A stretch of 20,576 nt of DNA from Gnetum montanum (lineage: Eukaryota > Streptophyta > Gnetopsida > Gnetales > Gnetaceae). Below are positions 10,158 to 19,326 of the stretch, piece by piece. The translations under genes and the position numbers were made by a program. The first letter of the stretch is position 1. Each line of letters starts with the position of its first letter. The notes beneath the pieces are model-generated. The model was not told the DNA's origin. It searched no databases and saw only the letters and a list, made by a program, of their open reading frames with translations. Location of the stretch: contig MNCI01003549.1 in assembly GCA_015680685.1 (NCBI GenBank), forward strand, positions 275,870 through 296,445, read 5' to 3'.

Positions 10158-10990
10158 GGTCTTCTTGAGGCCCATTCTCATTATTATGGAGCTAGTTGGC
10201 ATTNCCTTGAGGCCCATTCTCATTATTATGGAGCTAGTTGGCATTTTTTGCTACATTGCTCATTCCAAGACCAATACTCCACTACACGACATGCCTCTTG
10301 AGAAGCTCTCATTGTGGTTTCATCCCAAGGTAAGGGACTTCCTTGCCTACCTCCTCAAGAACCTTAATGTGATGCTATGATGACACTTGTTCACGAATGT
10401 AGCTAGGGTTGTTGTGGAGACCCTATTGCCTTAGGCATTAGGACTAATTACTAGGTATATTACTAATAGATTAGCTTCTAAAATCATAGGGGGGCCTGCA
10501 TATGCCATAAGCTCATGCTCCTATTAGATATCTAAACAATGCCAAAGTATAGTTAGTATAATATTGATAATACTCTAATGGTGGCACATAGAGCCTACAC
10601 ACTATTCTAGAACCCTCCTAGCATCGTGTATCATCTACAAGGGTAAACATGGTTATTGTAATGTTTTTTATAGTTTCCACTTAACTTCTTTTCCTAACTT
10701 CATTAATTTTACTTCTTGTATGTACAAGGTCAATGAGCAAGGTTTGATCATTAATGAAAAAATCCTAATAATGGCTCAAACTGCTTTGGATGAATTCACC
10801 AAGAGTCACCAAATTAGAGTTTTTGTGTATCAACATTTAAGAGTGGACTTTGATGAATACATAATCAAGTTCAACATGGTATACAGGAAGTGCAAGGATA
10901 ATAAGATGATGCATAGCTAGTGGGTAGATGCTAATAGAATGGATCATACCCTTATAGCTAGAATCTTCACACTACAAAAGAAAAGTAAAG
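10158..10990 (+). pseudogene. Second exon of the unknown multi-exon gene
   Basis: Follows the acceptor at 10157. The frame (codons from 10159) reads VFLRPILIIMELVGIFCYIA, then LEKLSLWFHPKVRDFLAYLL, and continues to KVNEQGLIINEKILIMAQT and KKSK. In-frame stops include TGA TGA at 10378-10383, TAG at 10432 and TAG at 10918; otherwise the frame holds with no indel to the donor AAAG|GTGAGC at 10990/10991. A 42-bp assembly duplication (10164-10245) keeps the frame because 42 is divisible by three. No family match recognised. Confidence 0.5.
10164..10245. other. 40-bp exact duplication around a single N
   Basis: Bases 10164-10203 and 10206-10245 are identical, separated by an N at 10204 and one C. 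As at 9695, this looks like two contig ends joined at one N without merging. It falls in a coding remnant and doubles 14 residues there. Confidence 0.85.
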
Positions 10991-11135
10991 GTGAGCATAT
11001 AGCTTATAGTGTTTTTATGGCTTTAAGTATTTTACTACTTTTCTTGGTCATTGAAATTGCTCATATGGATGCTAACCTTTAGCTATTGCTTCTCACAACC
11101 TTCTAACTCAACTTATGTCACTATACCACTTTCAG
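10991..11135 (+). other. Putative intron (145 bp, GT-AG)
   Basis: Begins GTGAGC and ends CTATACCACTTTCAG, both good plant splice signals. Removing it joins G|GC into GGC and keeps the frame from KKSK into SCHEKTLILKFGDV. The AT-rich body also favours an intron. Confidence 0.5.
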
Positions 11136-12146
11136 GCTCATGTCATGAGAAAACCCTCATCTTAAAGTTTGGTGATGTGACATTAGTGCAAGAGTGGCTC
11201 AGGGGACAAGCACCTAGATATGTTCAAGCAAACATCCAACATGAAAGTTTACTTGATGTATTTGTGACACCTATTTCTTCCATTCCTACTATAAAGATGT
11301 TTCATGTTATCAACTCCTTTTATGAGGAGGTTGATCACTTTAGCACCATCATCTAAGGTATTAAGATGAACATTTACATAGGTGTTGGCCTCTTTCATGA
11401 ATTTTTTGGGGCTTGTACTAATGGGGCCAAGGTTCCCATCAAGAAAATGAGGGAATCAAGCCATCATGAGAAAGTTCTAGAGTGGCTTAATGCCAACATG
11501 GGCCACTCTAGAACTTTCAATGGATAGCTTCATGGACCTTAATGCAAAGGAATCATATCCTTTGTTTAGGTCTTGTGCATTCCCCAAACTGCTATCACAA
11601 AAGAAGGTAATTGGCCTAGCATAGGGATGGACCTTTAAGAAGGTCTTGATGGAGGACATAAAATTTGATTGGGCTCTTGCTTTGGCTATTGGGCTTTGAG
11701 AGGAGATTCTTAGACTTTTTGTTGACACCTCTACAATAATCCATATGCACTTTGCATTTTTTGCAAGTTATCTAAAAAGGTTCGTATAGTTTTTGGTAGT
11801 GTATAGGAATGGATGATGGTTTTTCCAAGATCCAAGAAAACTTTCTAAGCCTTGGATAAAACATATTTATCCAATAGTGTAGGCCTAGAATCCACCAAAG
11901 GATGTGGATGAGGCATTATCTATCACCGCTAAGAATCTTGATGTTAGGAAATACAAGTTTTCTATTAGTATTGATGATGATGAGCCCCTCTAATTTCCTA
12001 GTAGTGCCCACGATGCCAAATGATGGGACATGGAGGCTGAAGGGGTAGCCAGAGAGAAACTTAAGAGATCCATGGAGGAGGCACCCCCAACATCAAATCA
12101 ACCCACCCCAAAGAAGCTTAAGTTTAAGCTTAAGCCATCATAGCAG
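11136..12146 (+). pseudogene. Central coding block of the unknown multi-exon gene
   Basis: From 11136 the frame reads SCHEKTLILKFGDVTLVQEW and VTPISSIPTIKMFHVINSFY, a TAA at 11354, then KMNIYIGVGLFHEFFGACTN. Near 11500, where a perfect inverted repeat sits, the frame shifts by +1. The new frame reads MDSFMDLNAKESYPLFRSCA at 11520 and stays free of indels for about 630 bp, to 12146, although it meets about nine stops. It ends in a Pro-rich then basic stretch (PTPKKLKFKLKP) and CAG|GTAGTC, a good donor at 12146/12147. Confidence 0.5.
11470..11518. repeat. Perfect 17-bp inverted repeat
   Basis: GAAAGTTCTAGAGTGGC (11470-11486) and its exact reverse complement (11502-11518) flank a 15-nt loop. 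The reading frame of the surrounding gene remnant changes exactly here, so one arm may be a templated inverted copy of the other made during replication or repair. Confidence 0.85.
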
Positions 12147-12259
12147 GTAGTCGCAAGTACACTTTGTTTAACTTTGGTTATTTCATGTTTTAAAATTTTA
12201 TGGATACTTTATGATTTCATGTGTTAATTAATTTTTTATGTGCTATGATTGTTGATAAG

Positions 12260-12487
12260 CATGAGGTTATAGCAGCCCAAGCTACTATAGAGGCAGAACA
12301 AAGGCATGTAGAATAGGCACTCCTAAAGCAACCCATGGTTAAAGGACTTGCTGATGTAGGCATAGATGATCTAGATGCCTTGTTCGATGAGGTGGTACCA
12401 GGCACCTCTCCCATCATCATCCTAGATGAGGAAGAGGAGGAGGAGCTAGGAATGCCTATGCCTTAATAATATTATTATAATGCATTG
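12260..12487 (+). pseudogene. Acidic exon of the unknown multi-exon gene
   Basis: Reads HEVIAAQATIEAEQRHVE, a stop, then LKQPMVKGLADVGIDDLDAL and a seven-residue acidic run (DEEEEEE), ending MPMP, TAA TAA, YYYNAL before a possible donor at 12488. The preceding intron would be 12147-12259 in phase 0. The junction to the next exon (near 12540) does not keep phase cleanly, so the exon end is uncertain. Confidence 0.4.
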
Positions 12488-12539
12488 GTTATATTTGGTT
12501 TTCATCCTAACCTGTTAATGCTTGTTATGCTTATAGTAG

Positions 12540-12677
12540 TTCTTGATCCACTAGTGCAAGCTCCCATCCCTAAGTTTCATGTGAAACCATGGGTAGAGAC
12601 TCTAGGAAAAGTGGAGTTCCTACATGGGATGGCTAATGACATCATCGATTGACTACATCAAGCTACACCTGAGATAG
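12540..12677 (+). pseudogene. Small exon of the unknown multi-exon gene
   Basis: Reads LDPLVQAPIPKFHVKPWVET and GKVEFLHGMANDIID, one TGA, then LHQATPEI. The donor ATAG|GTAATG is at 12677/12678. The downstream intron 12678-12773 (96 bp) ends CTTCATGTAG, and splicing joins G|TA into a Val codon in frame. Confidence 0.45.
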
Positions 12678-12773
12678 GTAATGATTTTGTTTTATGTGCT
12701 TTGGCTATAGGCTTTGTTTGCATTATGGCTATTTAAGTTTGTGTCTTACAATTACCTTTTATGCTTCATGTAG

Positions 12774-13602
12774 TACCATTTGTGGATTAGGACTTCAACA
12801 AGGACATGAAGGTAGAATCTTTGCTTAGACTTCCCTCTTACATGTCTAGTGTACCCATGAAGCTATACAACATTGCCACTGATTTAACAATGCTATGCAC
12901 AAAAGCTTCATGGGAGCTAGAGAGGTCCAACAAATCCCTATGGGAGGAACTTGTGGCCTTCAAGGAAAAGCTTCAAAGTTAGGAGATATAATTAGGGATC
13001 TCCAACATGGTAAAGCCTTTGTGAAAGCCCATGTGGCTAACTCTTGGAAGTTATGAAGTAAGGAGATCACATGAGCTTACTATTAGCATGTCATTTAGGA
13101 CAAAGTAGCAGTATTATGGGACATGATGGAGCAATGTATGTAGATGGATATCACTGTCAAAAAGGTTGAAGACTAAAAGGATCATTGTGCTTAGGTCTTG
13201 TAATGGGACAACACACAAATGGCCCACAAATGGCAATATAAGGATGATCACGAGGCTTACCTGAAATGGCTTAAAGAAGAGTTGATTGAATGGCATAATA
13301 GAGAGTTTTCCATTCAAGGGATCGAAGCAAAGAGTGCTTATCAACTCTTTGAAAGCACTTTCAAGGTGGAGCAATCCCCTATTCTTCATATCACTATAGT
13401 TGCAAGTGAGATTGCTACAAATGTTGTTATTCATGAGCCTCCTACTTGGACTCATATAGATAGATTTGACATTCTTTTTGGTGTTGATCTTGGGGATGTT
13501 AATTGGGTCAACATGATGAAGGACCAAATCCTCCATCGTTTGGAGGAAGGCTTTCCCCATCTACCCCCAAAAGTGATGGAGCTAGGCTCTTTGCAAGTTT
13601 GA
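12774..13602 (+). pseudogene. C-terminal coding block of the unknown multi-exon gene
   Basis: Reads LLRLPSYMSSVPMKLYNIAT and SWELERSNKSLWEELVAFKE, a charged helical stretch, then loses frame near 12990. From 12997 a single frame runs to the TGA at 13600-13602. It crosses eight stops before 13210, then stays open through MAHKWQYKDDHEAYLKWLKE, VIHEPPTWTHIDRFDILFGV and EEGFPHLPPKVMELGSLQV. This last 127-codon stretch from 13219 is the longest intact piece of the gene. A further exon could follow an acceptor TTTTAG at 13685, but its frame is undecided. The 148-codon minus frame over the same bases lacks features and is judged a shadow. Confidence 0.55.
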
Positions 13603-14117
13603 TCTATTTTATGTTTTGGTTTTTTGGTTTTAAATCATGATCTTGGGTATGGTCTACTAACTAGCTATATGTTATTGCATTTTAGGCCTCAAGAGACATT
13701 AGCGGACCCAATAGTGAGGGTGGGATAACCCACCACTTCCTCCTCTGGATGCTACTCAATATCCTCCTTTAGTTTAACTTTGTTAGCTATTTATTTTTTG
13801 TCTCTATGTTGATGGCTATGATTAGCCAAAACTACGTTATGGATAGTTATTCCTTTCCATCATTGCTACACATTATGGCTATGGCTATGTATGTTATGGA
13901 CATTTTATTTCAAATTAGGATTTTTGGTTTTATTTCTTGACTATATGCATCTATGTTATAAACTTTGAAAATGGCTATGTTGATATTTTTTTTCTATTAT
14001 AGAATCAAATGGCTAATTGACACAATAATAGGATAAGAAATGAGAGATATAATAATAAAAGGAAGCTAGTTTTAGGCCATCATGGGCATAGGTTATATAA
14101 TGTGCTTGTGGCTACAT
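13603..14117. other. Non-coding AT-rich stretch
   Basis: No supported gene apart from the possible extra exon after 13685. There are several short runs of ATGGCTATG near 13810, 13880 and 13970. Nothing else stands out. Confidence 0.4.
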
Positions 14118-14437
14118 TGCCAGCTTAACATCTTAGTGAACAAGAATGAAAATTTAAGGTCGTAATGGACCATAGTGCCAGTTTTATGTCTTAGCAGACA
14201 TGAATGCTAGTTTATAGTCATAGCAAATGATACTACCAATTTTATACCTTAGCAAGTCATGGTGCTAGTTTTATGTCTTGGCGGACAATGGTGCCATTTT
14301 TATGTCTTAGAAAATAGTGATGCCAGGTTTAGGTCTTAGTGGATATTGGTGTCAATTTTAGGCCTTAGTAGGCTAGTAGTGCCAATTTCAGGCCTTTGCG
14401 GGCTAGTAATATTAGTTTTAGGCCTTAGTGAGCCATG
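14118..14437. repeat. 29-bp minisatellite, about 11 copies
   Basis: A unit close to TGCCAATTTTAGGCCTTAGT plus about nine bases recurs with starts near 14118, 14147, 14176, 14205, 14234, 14263, 14292, 14321, 14350, 14380 and 14409. The step is 29 bp nearly throughout. Copies differ at several bases but spacing is almost invariant. In element orientation the array follows the protease remnant directly. Confidence 0.9.
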
Positions 14438-14699
14438 TTTGAAAGAGTTTCTTTTTAATGTCTTAAAACATAAGTGAAAATAAAGGAAGCGTGTATCAAA
14501 TAACTAATTCTACAAATGAATTTAGGTTACATGCAAAGGCTACATGCATAAAATAACAAAGATATTATAAATTGCAAAAGTAAAAATTAGGCTATTTGGC
14601 TATCATTGCATTTGGTAATAAAGGCATGGGAAGGTTAGGGTGAAATTCACTTGTGCAAACTCCTCCTAACATTTTCAAGGTTAGGAAGTGAGTAAGGCC
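14438..14699. other. Non-coding link between minisatellite and protease remnant
   Basis: A-rich, without a supported reading frame. In element orientation it is just past protease. I found no reverse transcriptase signal here, so the element's pol does not continue at this place. Confidence 0.4.
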
Positions 14700-15625
14700 T
14701 ACTCTACACAATCTTGTACTTGCCATCCCTTTTACTTACGATCTTGAAAGGGAGTTCATCCTATAATGTATCACATTGCTTCTCATTATCATCATTGGTT
14801 ATCCTGAGTTTTTGCCCTTCATGGCTAGGAACTTCTTCTTGAAGCTCCACTTCAAAGCCCTATTCAATGTCCATGTTGTTGACAAATAGGGAAGTCACAT
14901 TGTCACCATGAATGATGATTTCACCTTCCTCATAAGGAAGGTGAATTTCTTGATGAATGGATGAGGAGATAGCTCGTAATTGAGCCAACCAAGATCTTTC
15001 CAAGATAGAGTTAAATCTCGGTATCTCTTTTACCACCAAGAATTTTGTGGTTGTAGGAAATTATTCTCCAACTATAAACTCTAAGGGGATAGACCCCTTG
15101 ATGACAATTCTTGATTTATTGAAGGACTTAAGAGCTATGGTGGTCATAGGTTGTACCTGCTCAATTAAGCCCAAGTGTTCAAGAATGGTGCATAGGATGA
15201 CATTGGTTGTTGCTCCATCATCAACATGTATCCAATGTATTTTAAATTGTCCTATGCATATGGTTATGAATAGAGGGGCTATAGTTACCTTGCCATTCTA
15301 GGGATTAATCTTAATTTCACTATTGCAAAATGTTAAGGATGTTGATTTGCCCTCCCTTGGTAAGGGACAAATCATCACTACATGAATGGATTCCTCATTA
15401 GTAAGAATATCCTCACTAATAGGTATGGAGGTCAACATTTTGACTAGTGCCTCACAATGTGTTGTAGAAGTCATAATCAGGTCATATAAGCTTAAGGTGG
15501 TATTTTTCTACTTTAGGGATTGCTTAACTTGGTCCATTGAACTAAGGAAGTTTTTGTCATTGGTCATGGGCTTATCTTCCCAATTGTACTTTACTTCCTC
15601 TATATGTCCCAAAAGGTAAAATTTA
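14700..15625 (-). pseudogene. Ty3/gypsy Tat-type protease region remnant
   Basis: Read right to left in essentially one frame with only stop codons interrupting. It begins with the gag-protease connector (SLYDLIMTSTTHCEALVKML, near 15480), typical of plant Tat-type elements. The aspartic protease follows: active-site region HVDDGATTNVI (core 15225-15205), where D[ST]G or DGG is expected, so the residue after the catalytic Asp is changed. Then come PLEFIVGE and the family hallmark RFNSILERSWLAQLRAISSS followed by IHQEIHLPYEEGEIIIHGDN (near 14990-14890), corresponding to the LLGRPWIH..GAIPSSLHQ region of relatives. Stops sit where Gln would fit (NP-stop-NGK, GE-stop-FPT, IE-stop-GFE). It processes the Gag-Pol precursor in active relatives; this copy is dead. 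Confidence 0.85.
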
Positions 15626-16199
15626 GTTTTAGGCTATGGCTATTATGGCTCTTCGTTGTTATTTTGGTTATGGGCTTTAGCATCCTCCTATGGCTTACTA
15701 GTTGAAGGAGATGAGGCAAAGCAGGTCATAAGTATAGCCAAGATAGGAGAGGGATTTAGTGGATCCACTTTCTTTCATACCTTCATCTACTTATATCCCT
15801 TGTTATCAATATTTTGCTTATACCTCCTCCTTTGGTTGGTTTAAATTTTTTTCTTGTCAATCATTGGTTGTAAAGAAGAGGTAGTAGCATTGGCTGCCAC
15901 AAGGGGTCATTATGTAGTTGGTCAGGCTACAACTATTCAAGTTGTATTGGGCTTTCAAACCTTGATGACAAAATATTCTCTCAGAGGTATTCATGATGGT
16001 ACCCTCACAACAAAAGGAGATCTTTTGCTATGGGAAGCTAAAGAAGCTCTCTCATTATAAATGGGTACTTGGATCATGAATAGTTCTCTTGTAGGTCTCC
16101 AATTATCATCACTATTAAATTCCAAAAGAACATATGGGATATCATTAGCATTCAATGGGTCTTTATAGACCTACATTAACTAGTTTTGTGGTCGAACTG
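15626..16199 (-). other. Gag-protease spacer of the decayed element
   Basis: Between the gag zinc-binding remnant and the protease connector. On the minus strand only short, frame-switching coding scraps can be read and no domain is recognised. The plus-strand frames 15386-15619, 15656-15844 and 15854-16060 are shadows opposite the element. Confidence 0.4.
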
Positions 16200-18234
16200 A
16201 ATTAGAAGCATCTAAGACTAGTTCCCCCTATTTATCATCCTTTGTAGGTCATCCTTCAACACAAAGCAAAAGTCTATATCATGACTGAGTAGTTGATGAT
16301 AATGGCAGAAGTGATCTAGCTTGAAGTATCTAGGCAATAGGAGATCATTTTTCATTTCCCAAGAGGGATCTTTGGCTATTTCACATAGTCACTTGTGTTT
16401 CTTACGAGTAGCTTTAGTCATTTGTTTATGTTGCATGCACCCACTTCTTAATAGTTGATCAAGAAACTTAGATGGTTTTATTAGCAACTTAATGTACTTA
16501 GACCTATCCTTCCTTTCAAATTTAGGTTAGTTTGTTGTTGATGTCTCAGTCCTAGAAGTTAATGATTGGTTATTGCAATCATTAGTAGGGGCCTTGGGCT
16601 GATTAACCTTCAACCCTTAGTTTGCGGAGTATTTTCCTTGGTAACAGTTGATATGGTAGTGTTTTTTTATTTGCTTTTTTCTTTTTCTCTTTGAGCATGT
16701 TGGTTTTTATATAATACATAAGATGAATCATGACTAGCCTATACAACATCTTCTATGTCTTCAATTTATGAGAATGCTTGGCTAAGAGATCATAAATCAA
16801 GGTAGTAAATTTTTGACTTGATAAAGTCATTAACTGCTTCCTTGAATATGGATAACAAGTGGTCTTTGGCTATGGGCTTTGGTATTTCATTTAGTAGTCC
16901 ATTCCACCACTAAATGAATTTTCATATAGGTTTTAAGGGCCCTTGGCTGACCTTCATGAGTTTTTCAAACCTTGTGTTAGGCTTCAAGTTATACTTGAAG
17001 TGGTTAACAAATTGGGATACTAAGTCTTCCAAAGAGGATATAAATCCTCTGGGTAATGCACAATACCAATCGAATGCTTTCCTAGTCAAAGACATAGGGT
17101 TTGACATAGGGAAAATCCTCATAATGGTATGAGGCCATGCATACAAGAGTAAACATTCAAATCAAAAGATGATAAGGTGAGCATTAGGGTCACCTTATGC
17201 ATTATATTTGCTAAATTGTGGAATGGGGACACCCAGAGGAAGTGTCAAGGTTTGGACTACATGACTTATGGGATTATCCTAGTAGAAGTCCATAATCTTG
17301 ATGATTTGTGTGGTAGAGCCTTTATGCCTCTTCAATTCCTCTATTAGGTTTTGGATCATTTGGAAGGCTTGATCCAAGCCTTGTTGTAGCCCCATAGTTT
17401 GTGAGGTTTGTACATAAGGTTGTGGTATCTATTTTGTGGCTTGTGGCCTTGCTATGGGTTACATAACAAAAGGAAAAGGTTGTGTTAAGGTTGTGGCTTG
17501 TGGGCCAAACAAAGAAAAATATGTTTCTGCTGATAGTTGAGAGGCACAAATAGGACAAATGTAGAATGGGATCTTTCTATTGCGGGGGATCTCATGGTTG
17601 ATCCCATGTGAGTAGTTATCAAATTTTTGTTGGTAAAACCCACCATTGATGGTTTTGTAGTTAGTGCTTATGTTGAAAATGGTATTGACATGTTATGATT
17701 TGTTGTTTTTGGCATTGACTAAGTGTTATGTGTTTCTACAACTAGCATGGGATCTACTATAGTAGCACATGGATGAGTGGAAGATAGTGGCACCATGCCC
17801 ATGGAGAAAAAAAAAGCATTAAGGGAAGATTCCATGACATTGGGGAATATTTGGTTAAACAGCCCTCCAAGGATATTCTTAGGCTTAGATTCTACCCTAA
17901 ATTCATCCTCTTCTTCATGTTGTTCCCTAAAGGTAGGTTGGTCATCTTCCTCCTCTACAATAATCAATTGGGCTATGATGCTAGAATAAATGTCATTTAG
18001 AGGAATTTCTTCATATAGGGAAGTGATGTATTCTTTTCCACCCCTATGTATGAGCTAAAACTCCCTCTTGGCTTTCGCTTTAATTCAAGTAATTAGCATG
18101 CTTTCCTATATTTTGGCACAAATGAAGTTATAGTGATCTTCATTAATGGCTACAAAATTAGGACTTTCCCCTCTAACTCTCAAAGATCTCCTACACTCAA
18201 TCATTGCAAGGTCTTTGGGATCATAGACCCTCAT
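16200..18234 (-). pseudogene. Ty3/gypsy Tat-type gag remnant
   Basis: Probable start ATG at 18234-18232 (MRVYDPKDLAMIECRRSLRV), two codons after an in-frame TAA. The same frame runs to about 17719 with a few stops and includes an acidic stretch (EEEDDQPTFREQHEEEDEF). After frame changes it reads LPLGVPIPQFSKYN ... GDPNAHL (near 17200) and the Retrotrans_gag core RIFPMSNPMSLTRKAFDWYC, then SLEDLVSQFVNHFKYNLKP (17120-16960). A zinc-knuckle-like motif CHYHQLLSHDIDFC lies near 16300, comparable to CxYHxxxGHxxxxC of relatives, with the usual Gly replaced by Ser. Gag forms the particle and binds RNA in active elements. This copy is broken by stops and indels but keeps gag-before-protease order with the 14700-15625 remnant. 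Confidence 0.85.
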
Positions 18235-19040
18235 GACTTATTGGTTATGATATTCACTACTAAAGGTGAAGGACAATTTGGTGGATTTTCAAACAGGCAT
18301 GGTTATAGTGNATAGACATATCACACATTCCTATTCCAATGTTGGAGAGAGGAAAAAAGGTTTCAACACCAAAATGGAAACTTGGCAATTTCAAAAGATG
18401 GTTTTCGCAGGTTTCCAACTTTCACCAAAAAGGAGGGAAAAAGTGGGCTTGGTTGGTATGGAAACCAACATTGGCTTAGTGAAAAATATTATGTCAAAAA
18501 AATTAAATGTTTACCAATGCTTACATGTTGGCTTTTCTCTATGAATTCACAATAGATGTTGTGAAATTCTAGCACCCAAACCACCTACAACTTTTGTGCT
18601 GAGGTTTCTGCCATAAGGGGGTAAAGATAATGTTAGATTCCTTGGGAGTTTTGGCTAGAAAATGGCTTTTAACTTGTAACAAAAGTAGATCTAGTTATAA
18701 AATTGATTTCAAACTTTACCAACACTAGCCACTCTTGATTCTATAGAACCTTCCTTTGTTGCTACAACATTGGATCTACTAATTCGGTCACTAATAGGGG
18801 TGAGAAAAGGGGAATATCTAGACGCTGAGTTGCTCCATACTAGGTTTGGAGTTCTAGAAGTGCAATGTTAATACTAAAATCCACCATGTCTCAAGGCCTC
18901 AATGATTTCATGTTGGGGTTCAAGAGATTGCAAGTGTGGGAACTTGCAAGAGCTCTTGAGTGCCTGAAAATGCCCCAAATATGGAATTGTTTATAATTTT
19001 TTTACTCAAAATTACTAAATTACCAAAGTACTTATGTGCC
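18235..19040 (-). other. Probable 5' leader and LTR region of the gag-protease element
   Basis: Upstream of gag in element orientation and lacking supported genes. A single unexplained N lies at 18311 without flanking duplication. At 18582-18568 the minus strand reads TTTGGGTGCTAGAA-like sequence, which resembles the start of plant Tat primer-binding sites but is degenerate. No LTR ends could be fixed and no second LTR copy was found in the window. The plus frames at 18133-18315 and 18266-18544 have no protein features. Confidence 0.3.
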
Positions 19041-19315
19041 AAAATTGCAACAGCGCAGCGTCTTGCAGGACCCCACGTGTTCGGGTTGTGGCCACGACCC
19101 TGAGACTCTTAACCACTTCATTTATGACTGCCCCTGCATGCGCGCCACTTGGCGCGCATGCAGAAGACCCCCTCCGCGGTGATTCGATGGTGATTCTTGA
19201 TCGGCACTTTTACTTTGGCTCGCCTGGAAGGCACGGAACCGCATCGTGTTCTCTCAGGCGGCTACCCCCTCCCCCCAGCAGCTTATCCAGTAGACGCACC
19301 GGGCTTGGTGTGCGA
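19040..19315 (+). pseudogene. LINE reverse-transcriptase zinc-binding (zf-RVT) tail remnant
   Basis: In the frame of codon 19078, the sequence reads CSGCGHDPETLNHFIYDCPC then MRATW, the CxxC...ETxxHxxxxCP...W pattern of the zinc-binding domain at the C-terminus of plant LINE ORF2. After two in-frame TGA codons (19180, 19198) the same frame continues LLLWLAWKARNRIVFSQ, matching the usual W-x-x-WKARN-x-x-F end of that domain. A TAG follows at 19291. No reverse transcriptase precedes it: AT-rich DNA begins immediately to the left. In active LINEs this domain helps bind RNA or target DNA. This copy is truncated and broken. Confidence 0.75.
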
Positions 19316-19326
19316 CGGTGGCCGCG

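Larger units (their letters stand above)
8432..13602 (+). pseudogene. Decayed multi-exon gene of unknown function
   Basis: I do not recognise the protein. A reading frame starts at ATG 8432 (MASK, stop, RGGKRKNP...) and can be followed over GT-AG introns to 13602. Junction phases agree at three places: 8559/10158 (phase 2), 10990/11136 (phase 1) and 12677/12774 (phase 1). There are roughly 30 in-frame stops but only about two evident frameshifts, near 11500 and near 12990. The N-terminal half looks globular; the middle ends in a basic KKLKFKLK stretch and an acidic DEEEEEE run; the C-terminal part looks helical and charged, possibly coiled coil. The long open frames without indels show it was once under protein-level constraint. 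It is antisense to the gag-protease and RT remnants on either side, so it may be a host gene caught in a transposon or an antisense ORF of a Tat-type element. Confidence 0.6.

Noticed and set aside
11477-11728. 83-codon minus ORF
   Set aside because: Antisense shadow of the plus-strand block starting at 11520; no features.
13114-13560. 148-codon minus ORF as a gene
   Set aside because: It overlaps the better supported plus-strand coding block, shows no domain features and lacks continuation on either side.
8432-13602. Stop codons read as Gln/Arg through a variant genetic code or U-to-C RNA editing
   Set aside because: All three stop codons would need to be reassigned, which no known nuclear code fits. 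U-to-C editing is known in organelles of some land plants, but retrotransposons, satellites and GT-AG introns make this nuclear DNA. Mutational decay is simpler.
15047-16060. Plus-strand ORFs of 62-84 codons
   Set aside because: Shadows opposite the minus-strand gag-protease remnant.
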